From Gigaspora margarita (taxonomy: Eukaryota > Glomeromycota > Glomeromycetes > Diversisporales > Gigasporaceae), in contig WTPW01000421.1 in assembly GCA_009809945.1 (NCBI GenBank), positions 27,356 to 91,355 on the forward strand: a stretch of DNA of 64,000 bases. The letters run 5' to 3'. The notes beneath the pieces were generated by a model. It was given only the letters and a program-made list of their open reading frames with translations, searched no databases and was not told where the DNA came from. The first letter of the stretch is position 1. The number at the start of each line of letters is the position of its first letter. Position numbers and translations under genes: made by a program. This document shows, piece by piece, positions 56,320-64,000 of this stretch.

Positions 56320-56422
56320 AGGTATTTTCAAATATACTTTTGCTTTTTGCTTTTTTTTTTTTAACAAAAGCTGAACTCGGGTTTTGTTGAAAAAAAAAGC
56401 AAAAGTATATTTGAAAATACCT
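56320..56422. mobile_element. 103-bp foldback with 24-bp perfect arms
   Basis: AGGTATTTTCAAATATACTT and its mirror AAGTATATTTGAAAATACCT enclose T-rich and A-rich runs. Close upstream, TATCTGGTATGTATATACGT followed by its near mirror is another palindrome (56261-56292). They lie inside the 1.57-kb hAT element. Confidence 0.65.
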
Positions 56423-57257
56423 AAAGTACATGCATGTAACTTTGAGTTTGTACATATAGCTTGTGTATGAGAGTTTATTATTTATATATATATTACTGTA
56501 TTATCATACAAAATAGTAAATTATTTGTATAAGATTAGATCTCTTTCCCAATAAAATAATAAAACAATATACTAAAAGGTGTTATTATTAAAATCGTAAA
56601 AAAATAAAGGTATAATCTATATAGTTTTATATTTCAACTATGCACATATACATACCTAACATAAAGCTTGCAAATTATAGTGAAAGAATAAATAGGAAGA
56701 AGATTAATAAAAAAAAAAAATTTCTGACCTTTAATATTTTAAAAAAATTTTTTTGTTTGGTATTGCTATAGAACTTTATTGTCGTATTTTTTGATCACTA
56801 AAAGTGTGAATTTAGAAGTTCATAGATGGATTACCTGAATGGAATGAAGAAGCAGAACATGAGAAATAATTGGTAAGGTGCTATTTAATTAGTCTGAGTT
56901 TCTGCTACAATTTTAATATGTTTTAAATTACCGTAAAGTAATAACTAGTAGATCCTACTATTACCCAAAGCAAGTTAAGAAGTAAATTTGACATACTATT
57001 CATATAATTTTTTAAATAATAGTATCATTTTGTGAAATTCAAAAAAATTTTAATCTTTTTGAAATTAGTTATTTTGCGCAAGTAAGAAAAAAAACTGATT
57101 TTCAATTTTTCGAACTTAGTATTAATATGGTATTTTCATACTTTTTGAATACCTGGTTAGTGTAAAATGTTAAAGTCTGACAAAAGTAAATAAATTTGCA
57201 GAATCAGCATAATTTGCAGAATCTATAGTTAAATGGTATACTTTTATTAGTTTAATA

Positions 57258-57375
57258 ATTTTAACTTGTAGAATTTGTATAATTTGAGGTGTAACTCATT
57301 GTTAGCCTGAAATAAATGATTTTTAACTCGTAGAATTTATATAATTTGAGGCGTAACTTATTGTTAGCCCAAAAT
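57258..57375. repeat. Tandem duplication of a unit of about 60 bp
   Basis: TTTTAACTTGTAGAATTTGT and ATAATTTGAGGTGTAACT then CATTGTTAGCC are followed by a second copy (TTTTAACTCGTAGAATTTAT, GAGGCGTAACTTATTGTTAG). Differences include TG versus CG at two places. Confidence 0.7.
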
Positions 57376-57946
57376 AATATTTGACAGTAGTTGTCTTGTC
57401 AAAATCCCTGCATAAAGCTAAGGTTAGCTACAAAAATCCATACAATTAAGTGCAGAGAATAACAGGATATAAATGCATTTGTATTGGTAGTTAATAGTAA
57501 GTGTGCATACATAGAAGAATTATTGAAAATCGTGATTTTTTAAAATTTTTACGGATTGAATCTGAATTTACTAATTCGAATTATAACTGAATTTATCCAG
57601 ATTCACAAAAGAGAATCTGAATTTAATCTGAATTGCTTTTTAAAAGTAGGATCGAAGCTCTACTTGAGATATACTAATTTAGTATTAAAAAAATTTTGTA
57701 ATTAAAATTTGATAATAAATTTTTATAATTTTGATTAAGAATTTAAAAAATTTAATTAGCAAAAAATTTTTTAAACTCTAGTTAAACTTATATAGCTTAC
57801 TATATAAAGTAATAATTTGTAAAATTTTTAAAAAAGCTTATAATATTAGTAATAATTATTGCAATATAACTAATAATAATTTTTTTTATAACAAGCCTTT
57901 ACAATTTATTTATTAAAACTTTTAATTTGCAAAAGAAAAAATCTAA

Positions 57947-58147
57947 ATGGTGCCCCTGTGTATTTTGTGCCTTCTAATGTACTAATATTTAATTTCACCT
58001 AGAATTAGAATTAGGATTAGGGTTAGGATTAGAGTCAAAATTAGAACAGAATTGTGAGAGGATCATTTTTTGTTAAAAGTGCAACAGGGGTTACCCTAGT
58101 AAAATTTTGAAATATCAAAATAGGGCACAATGTGCATGGGGCACCAT
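57947..58147. mobile_element. 201-bp MITE with telomere-like motif
   Basis: ATGGTGCCCCTGTGTATTTT then GTGCC is mirrored by GGGCACAATGTGCATGGGGC ACCAT. TTAGGATTAGGGTTAGGATT lies near the middle. The TSD is uncertain (TCTA-like on both sides). Confidence 0.7.
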
Positions 58148-59338
58148 CTAGTCTAGTTCTTTGCAAAATATAGTAATAAATTATAATTATAATTAACTTT
58201 ACAAATATACAAAATCTAGTATATTGAATGTTACAAAAAACTACAATATATAAAAAATATTTTTATAAAAATTTATTATAAATTTAAAAAAAAATACTGC
58301 TAAACAATTTTTGAATACTTATTAAATTTTTGTATATAAAAAAAATTAAGCTTTTAATTTTTTTTAAATTTTTAATGCATTTTTTAAAATTTATTAAATT
58401 TAGTACAAAAGCGTAAATCCAATCCATTAATCAATAATTGTAATTATTTATTAAATATAGCTTTTAATATTAATATATACAAAGAGCTTATAAATTTTTG
58501 TACCTATTCAAAATAGCCTTTAAGATGAGTTTTTATATTTTTTAACCTTTTATTGGTTTTATAAATAATAAATTAAAACTATTTATCTATATAGGATAAT
58601 GAGAAAATTATTAAAAAAGTACTTTTTATTAAAGTGTATTTAATAGCAATGTATAGATTCAATAGTATTAATTTTTTCTAGTGCATAAAAGAGAATTTGC
58701 TAATAAATTCAAATTTACAGAAAATGAAGTTTATGATATTTTTTGTTCTATAATTTGGATTATTTAGAGAAAATAAAGAAAAGGTATAGTGGATATAAAG
58801 TTAGTAATAATATCCAACCCTAAAATCCTTTATAAAGAAAATTCTTATATTAATTAAAAAATTTTAAAAGTTATCAAATGATACAAATAAGCCTATATTG
58901 CTTAATTAATAGAATTAGCTAGCAATTATTATTAGAATATTAAAATTACAATTTTTTAAAACATAATAAAAGATGACACAGCAATTTAAAAATTAATATT
59001 GTATTTGTCTTGTAAACAACACAAAATTGCATATTAATAATGCAATTATAAAAAAAATGGTCATGAATAACACTAATTATAAAACAATTATACTAAAATA
59101 TATTTTGCATTTTGGACATTTCTATATTATTCTAGTTACTTTATAATAAACAACAAAATTTTTCTTGTTCCAAACAAAAAAATTGAAATAAAATTACAAG
59201 TTTTACTACAAAAAAGTATCAAAGTTTATATTTTGAAAATACAATACTAGATATCAGTCATAGGATATGTCCTTTCAACTGCTATCTATAATAAAAATTA
59301 TAATAAAATCATATGAATTTACTATAGATATGAGTTAG
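58148..59338. other. Intergenic AT-rich DNA, no gene seen
   Basis: About 1.2 kb of A/T-rich sequence with homopolymer runs. Nothing recognised on either strand. Confidence 0.5.
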
Positions 59339-59426
59339 AAGATTCTCTTTGATCTAACTTATTAACTTAAAATTAAAATTTTTGGGGATATAGAACAAGA
59401 GGAGAAGAAAAAATTGAGCTTAAGAA

Positions 59427-60037
59427 CCTCGGGTCCGATAGCATAGTGGTTATGCACCGAGGTCGCAAATTGAAAGATTGCTGGTTCAAGTCCTGTGGAC
59501 GGCGAATGCGAATTTTAATAATTGGTGTAACAAACTCTGCAAGGCTAAACTTGTTAGTCTGGATCTGCAATTTGGGTAACTGAAGTCATGAGACGTAGTG
59601 AAGATCAAGTCACGAACTCCTGGCAGGGTTTCCTGGCGGACCTTGGCCGTTGTCAGTTAGGTGGGTACGGAAGTCCAGGGTTAAAACTTGGACATTATAA
59701 GACTAAAGGACTCTGTCCTAATTAGCCAACCTCAGGCCACGAATAAAGTAGTCTGAGTCGTACATTCTCCAAGGGATTTGGGCCCTACCTGCATATATAA
59801 ATATATGTATCACATCAGGTAGTAGTAGGAGGATCATGGACCAGAGGGTTTAAATAGGCAACTTCCGTAGTTGGGTTGTAGGTATGGCAGCTAGTGTGGA
59901 ACCTTCGGGCGGACCACTTAAATTAGGCACCAAAAGTGCACGTGTGGCTAGTTGTATCCTCATTCATGNAACAAATATTACGTTCATAACCTAATAAAGA
60001 ATCGAGACAAGGTCTCAGTTGTAAAACCGTAAAAAAA
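59427..60037 (+). mobile_element. SINE copy C with clear pol III boxes and TSD
   Basis: The head has an A box TAGCATAGTGG (59439-59449) and a perfect B box GGTTCAAGTCC (59483-59493), so it is tRNA-derived. This head differs from copies A and B, yet the 3' domain (GGTATGGCAGCTAGTGTGGA, CCTTCGGGCGGACCACTTAA, CACCAAAAGTGCACGTGTGG) is the same. It ends with AATAAAG, then an A-run. TSDs AAATTGAGCTTAAGAA (59411-59426) and AAATTGAGCTTAAAAA (60038-60053) differ at one base; the empty site is seen in the sister element near 60668. Confidence 0.85.
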
Positions 60038-60320
60038 AAATTGAGCTTAAAAATCGAATTAAAATTTCACCGATTTTGCACAAAACGAAAATGAAACTTC
60101 ATAAAAAGCAAATATTTTCCGATTTTATGATGATAGATACATGTAAAATCATGCTCTGAACAACTTTACTTAGTCGACGGAAGTAGGTTACCTTGTAAGA
60201 AAAATGGGTTATCTATGTGCTAAAGTTAAAATTTATCGTATTTCATAATACAACTTTTTTTCCTTATTAGGTAACCTACTTGGGCTCTTAAGCAAAGTTG
60301 TTCGGCATGTAATTTTATAT

Positions 60321-60503
60321 TACATTTGAGGTTGAAACACACTTTTCGGACCTTTACTAAGTGAAAAATGGGGTTAAATTTGGGGGGAAAAATATTTCTA
60401 AAAAAAAATTTTTTTTTTTTAGAAAAAAATTTTTTTTTCCAACTTTAAACCCATTTTTCACTTAGTAAAAGATCTGAAAAGCACGTTTCAACCTCAAATG
60501 TGA
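60321..60503. repeat. 183-bp palindrome, centre of foldback copy 1
   Basis: Arms of about 88 bp run from ACATTTGAGGTTGAAAC to an A/T-rich centre and back to GTTTCAACCTCAAATGT. CTTTTACTAAGTGAAAAATG and its mirror are shared with the palindrome at 63618-63798. Confidence 0.75.
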
Positions 60504-61134
60504 TATCAGGCCCAGGACATGTTCCTTTAAAGGGGTTCAAAATGTTGTTTATAATTAAAATTTTCAAAAAAACATATGAATTTACTATATAACTTTGAGC
60601 TAATATTCTTTTAAATCTTACTTATTAACTTTAAATTAAATTTTTCGGGTATATAGAACAAGGGGAGAAGAAAAAATTGAGCTTAAAAATTGAATTAAAA
60701 TTTTGCCAATTTTGCACAAAACAAAAATGTAACTTGGCCAAAATCAAATATTTTCCGATTTTAACATAAAAAGTATATGTAAAAACATGCTCTGAACAAC
60801 TTTACTTAGTCGACGGAAGTAGGTTACCTTGTAAGAAAAATGGGTTATATATGTACTAANGGGCTTCTAAGTAAACTTGTTCAGCCTATACTTGCCACCC
60901 AAATTAGTGGCCCAGGATAAAATCCCAAATCCCAAATAGTTAAAACCTATTTGGGATTTTAATATCAAAAGTGCCAAATGCCCAAATAGTATTTACTTTT
61001 TATATTTATCCCAAATCCCAAAATCATTCCAAATCCCAAATTTATCCCAAATCCTAAAATTAGTCAAATCCCAAAATATGTAATTAATAATCTAGTAGCA
61101 ATGCATATACAACATACCATATTTTCCCTCTCTT

Positions 61135-61640
61135 TTGGTCAAAAAACTCCAAAACGTCTTTAACCCGAAAATAAGCTACCCCACGATCGACAATAGTCAC
61201 TACATAGTAAAGTCCAAATTTTTCTATGTAAATCGATTAAAGTCGCTTAAGTAAACTTATTTAGAAGATTAATATACATGTACTCTAAAATTTTTGTCAA
61301 GATTAAAGAACTTTTTATTATTTGACTTTTGAATTTTACGTTTGGCGAAAAAATTAAAATTTTTTAAAAAAATATATTCGACGAACGTAAAAATTAAAAG
61401 TAAAATAATAAAAAGTTCTCCAATATTGACAAAAAAATTCAGATTAGGTGTATTTTGATTTTCCAAATAGTTTACTTAAGCGATATTAATCGATTTACAT
61501 AGTAAAATTTGGACTTTACTATGTAGCAACTTTCTGCGATTGGCCAAAAATCAATTTTACCTGAAAATAAGCTACCTGCGATTTTTTGTGTAACTTTTTG
61601 CCCAAAAAAAGTAGCTTATTTTCAGGAAAATATGGTATAT
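61135..61640. mobile_element. CTGAAAATAAGC family MITE with a foldback inside
   Basis: The outer text CGAAAATAAGCTACCCC and, at the right, GTAGCTTATTTTCAGGAAAA TATGGTA belongs to the MITE family. Inside, 61196-61533 is an inverted repeat with arms of about 160 bp (ACTACATAGTAAAGTCCAAA mirrored by TTTGGACTTTACTATGTAGC). Frames here come from the palindrome. Confidence 0.65.
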
Positions 61641-62814
61641 ACAACATATGTACATAGAATATTTAAGTTTCAAAAGTTTCAACGTTTCACTTTATACTAT
61701 TATACATATAATTTACCAACCTGTAGTGAAATTGCAAAAAAAAAGAGCTTGCCATGTAGTGTTTGATTTGTTATAGTATGCTTGTTATAGTGTATATGTT
61801 ATAGTGTTCATTATGAACAGGTTTATAATTTTCAGAATTATTTGTAGTTTATTTAACATCTTGTATAATCTATTTTATATTTTAATATTAATTTAAAATT
61901 AAGTAATTATTAGATTATTAAAACAAATACAATTGAATCTATATCAATACAGTAATTTTTAAAATAACAAATTACATAAATTTTTATTTTTATTTTGTAA
62001 TGTATTTGAAAGTTTACTAAATTTCTTGATAGCAAATCTTTTAATCAATATAGTAAACTCTTTATTTTATTATATAAGAGGATTATATTTTTATATACTA
62101 TTAGAACTACTAATATTATTGGGTCAAAACATATTAAGCTTGCAAATTTTGAAATATTAATTAAATTTGCTAGTATGTTCTGCATTAATTTTAAACTATG
62201 TTGGCTTTTAGAATTATAAAATACAATATGTAATTTGAAACAAATTTAATATATATATTTTTTAATTTACATTATAGTTAGGGGAGTGACAAAAATCAGG
62301 TGATTTTTTAGGGGGGAGGGGGGGTAAAAAATATTGAAATTATATATAGGAACCTGACCAAATTTATATTAAGGAGGGGGGGAGGGTGGGTAGATCTCTA
62401 ATAAAAAATAATTAGGTGATTAATGACACTGTCCTTATGTTTTACAATTATTCACTAAAGATTACATAAATTGTGTAAGAAGAAAATTTTTTAATTAAGT
62501 TGTGACAAAACAAACTCATCTCTAATAAACTTTTTAATTAATTTCAAGTTAATTTATAAAAATTTTTTTTAAGGCTTAATAATATTCTTTCAAAAATTAT
62601 AAGTATATAAGTAAGTTTTACAAGTACAATTAGTGTCACAAATAGGTAATAAATCACTATAAATATAAAAGTAAAATTGTTTTGCAGAAGTAGTTGTCCT
62701 TTCAATAATTATTTTGCAATAATTAATATAATAAGAATAAATATAAAAGCAAAATTGCTATTTGTAATAATATATATTTAAATATCAAATTTATTGTATT
62801 TAAGTTGTTTTTTT

Positions 62815-63545
62815 TTTATACATATTAAGTTTCAAAAAGAAATTGAATTTTACTTAAATGAATCTGAAAAAGATGAATGAGGACAGTGATACCAAGGATG
62901 ATATTTAGAATACAAGAAATTATTTCAAAAGTTATTGCATATAAAATTTAAGTTCATTAACAATTAAAAATTATTATTATTAGTTATTATCTGTTATATT
63001 AAATTTATTTTTATTTTAAAATTAGTATTTATCTGAATTTTGTATCTAATTTGGGATTTGTATCTAATTTGGAATTTGTACCTAATTTGGGATTTGTACC
63101 TAATTTGGGATTTGTACCTAATTTGGGATTTGTACCTAATTTGGGATTTGTACCTAATTTGNAAAAGAAATTGAATTTTACTTAAATGAATCTGAAAAAG
63201 ATGAATGAGGACACTGATACCAAGGATGATATTTAGAATACAAAAAATTATTTCAAAAGTTATTGTATATAAAATTTAAGTTAATTAACAATTAAAAATT
63301 ATTATTATTAGTTATTATCTGTTATATTAAATTTATTTTTAATTTAAAATTAGTATTTATCTGAATTTTGTATCTAATTTGGGATTTGTATCTAATTTGG
63401 AATTTGTACCTAATTTGGGATTTGTACCTAATTTGGGATTTGTACCTAATTTGGGATTTGTACCTAATTTGGGATTAGTACCTAATTTGGGATTAGTACC
63501 TAATTTGGGATTTGTACCTAATTTGGGATTTGTATCTAATTTGAC
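62815..63545. repeat. Direct duplication ending in an 18-bp minisatellite
   Basis: A block of about 325 bp (from AAAAGAAATTGAATTTTACT) occurs at 62835-63161 and again from 63163, with an N at the junction (63162). Each copy ends in tandem TTTGTACCTAATTTGGGA units, about six in the first and ten in the second. The units carry the TTTGGGA motif of the subterminal regions. The N suggests the duplication could be an assembly effect. Confidence 0.75.
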
Positions 63546-63617
63546 TTTGGGATTTTGATGGTGGGATTTGGGATTTGGAATTGGGATTTATAGATTTGAA
63601 TTTGGGTGGCAAGTATA

Positions 63618-63798
63618 GTTCAGCCGGTAATTCTACTCGTATCAAGGTCAAAACGCGCTTTTTCAACCTTTTACTAAGTGAAAAATGGGGTTAAAGTTCG
63701 AAAAAATTTTTTTTCGAACTTTAACCCCATTTTTCACTTAGTAAAAGGTTCGAGAAAGCGCGTTTTGACTTTAATACGAGTAGAATTACCGGCTGAAC
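63618..63798. repeat. 181-bp near-perfect palindrome
   Basis: GTTCAGCCGGTAATTCTACT and about 70 further bases are mirrored almost perfectly, meeting at an A-run/T-run centre near 63707. Arms include AAAACGCGCTTTTTC-type and TACTAAGTGAAAAATGGGGT text. It is the core of foldback copy 2; the hAT element inserted at its left edge. Confidence 0.85.
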
Positions 63799-64000
63799 AA
63801 GTTTACTTAGAAGCCCAAAGCAGGTTGTCTTGACTAAAAAAGGGGTTTTATATTGAAACCCCAAAAATTTTAACATTAGTACATATATAACCCATTTTTC
63901 TTACAAGGTAACCTACTTCTGTCGACTAAGTAAAGTTGTTCAGGGCATGTTTTTACATATACTTATTATGTTAAAATCGGAAAATATTTGATTTTGGCCA

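Larger units (their letters stand above)
56091..57662. mobile_element. 1.57-kb hAT-type element with perfect 8-bp TSD
   Basis: TAGTGCTTCAATC at the left and GATCGAAGCTCTA at the right form the TIR. CTTGAGAT flanks both sides (56083-56090 and 57663-57670). Subterminal AATCTGAATT and GATTCAGA blocks repeat near both ends. The interior holds a small foldback and a tandem duplication but no readable transposase. Confidence 0.8.
59340..60545. mobile_element. Foldback element copy 1, split by SINE copy C
   Basis: Text from ATATGAGTTAGAAGATTCTC through ATAGAACAAGAGGAGAAG and, after the SINE, TTTTGCACAAAAC, CTGAACAACTTTACTTAGTC and GAAGTAGGTTACCTTGTAAG recurs in the second element (60570-60860) and, inverted, at 63840-64000. 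Its centre is a large palindrome at 60321-60503 (arms start ACATTTGAGGTTGAAAC and include TACTAAGTGAAAAATGGGG). Confidence 0.65.
60887..63617. mobile_element. 2.7-kb hAT-type element with perfect 8-bp TSD
   Basis: TATACTTGCCACCCAAAT is mirrored by ATTTGGGTGGCAAGTATA. GTTCAGCC flanks both ends (60879-60886 and 63618-63625). Subterminal CCCAAATCCCAAA motifs on the left and GGGATTTGG/TTTGGGATTTG motifs on the right are inverted repeats of one theme. The interior is AT-rich with a nested foldback and MITE and a G-rich tract near 62280-62390. KEIEFYLNESEKDE near 62838 could be the end of a hAT dimerisation domain, but this is weak. Confidence 0.85.
60560..64000. mobile_element. Foldback element copy 2, split by a hAT element, open at window end
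   Basis: The left arm (about 60570-60886) is mirrored at 63791-64000 and beyond the window: TGGCCAAAATCAAATATTTT, CTTAGTCGAC, AACCTACTT and CTTCTAAGTAAACTTGTTCA all recur inverted. The text between GTACTAA and GGGCTTCT is about 65 bp longer in the right arm; in the left arm a single N (60860) stands there, so sequence is probably missing. Without the hAT insert, the whole would be an inverted repeat with arms over 400 bp. Confidence 0.75.

Noticed and set aside
59431..59505. Functional tRNA gene
   Set aside because: The A and B boxes are good, but the fold is imperfect and the sequence continues into a SINE body with A-tail and TSD.
63020..63545. Regular 18-bp repeats as a possible CRISPR array
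   Set aside because: There are no spacers between the repeats and no cas genes; it is a minisatellite in a eukaryotic transposon.

Overview
The window looks like nuclear DNA of a very AT-rich, transposon-packed fungal genome, most likely an arbuscular mycorrhizal fungus (Glomeromycotina, Rhizophagus-like). The reasons are short GT-AG introns of about 80-100 bp, an N-terminal motif and membrane anchor in the glycosyltransferase that I associate with this lineage, an arrestin-like protein, CCCTAA-type telomere-like motifs, and CACTA, LINE, hAT and Tc1 families in heavy decay. The organism is inferred from pattern recognition only. N bases and one 325-bp N run mark a draft assembly.

Only two genes look like intact host genes. 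One is a secreted or membrane-anchored UDP-glycosyltransferase (7829-9923, +, five exons). The other is a single-exon arrestin-like protein (27781-28773, -). Both have a TATAAATA box upstream. Nearly everything else is mobile DNA, and its order of insertion can often be read from target-site duplications (TSDs).

Layout: 0-2.5 kb, the 3' end of a LINE. 2.5-5.1 kb, a minisatellite array holding two TIR elements. 5.1-7.6 kb, short repeated units. 7.8-9.9 kb, the glycosyltransferase. 10-15 kb, a cluster of MITEs including hAT-type (8-bp TSD) and Harbinger-type (TAA) copies. 15.0-24.5 kb, an 8-bp-TSD MITE split by a 9.2-kb CACTA element with divergent tnp2-type transposase and accessory genes, both pseudogenised. 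27.8-28.8 kb, the arrestin gene. 29-36.9 kb, overlapping inverted repeats and MITEs. 36.9-43.3 kb, a minus-strand LINE relic split by a solo LTR and a MULE-like MITE. 44.1-46.4 kb, twin foldback elements with telomere-like motifs and a minisatellite. 46.5-49.7 kb, two tRNA-headed SINEs. 50.7-52.0 kb, a Tc1-like transposon. 52-58 kb, decayed mariner, hAT and foldback elements. 59.3-64 kb, two large foldback elements, one holding a SINE and one holding a 2.7-kb hAT element.

Two patterns cross the window. First, most premature stops in transposon genes fit C-to-T changes (CGA to TGA, CAG to TAG, TGG to TAG), as expected from 5-methylcytosine deamination or a RIP-like process. Second, degenerate CCCTAA blocks recur inside several unrelated small inverted-repeat elements. 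No rRNA, functional tRNA, CRISPR or viral genes were seen. All boundaries and family calls come from reading the sequence by eye.
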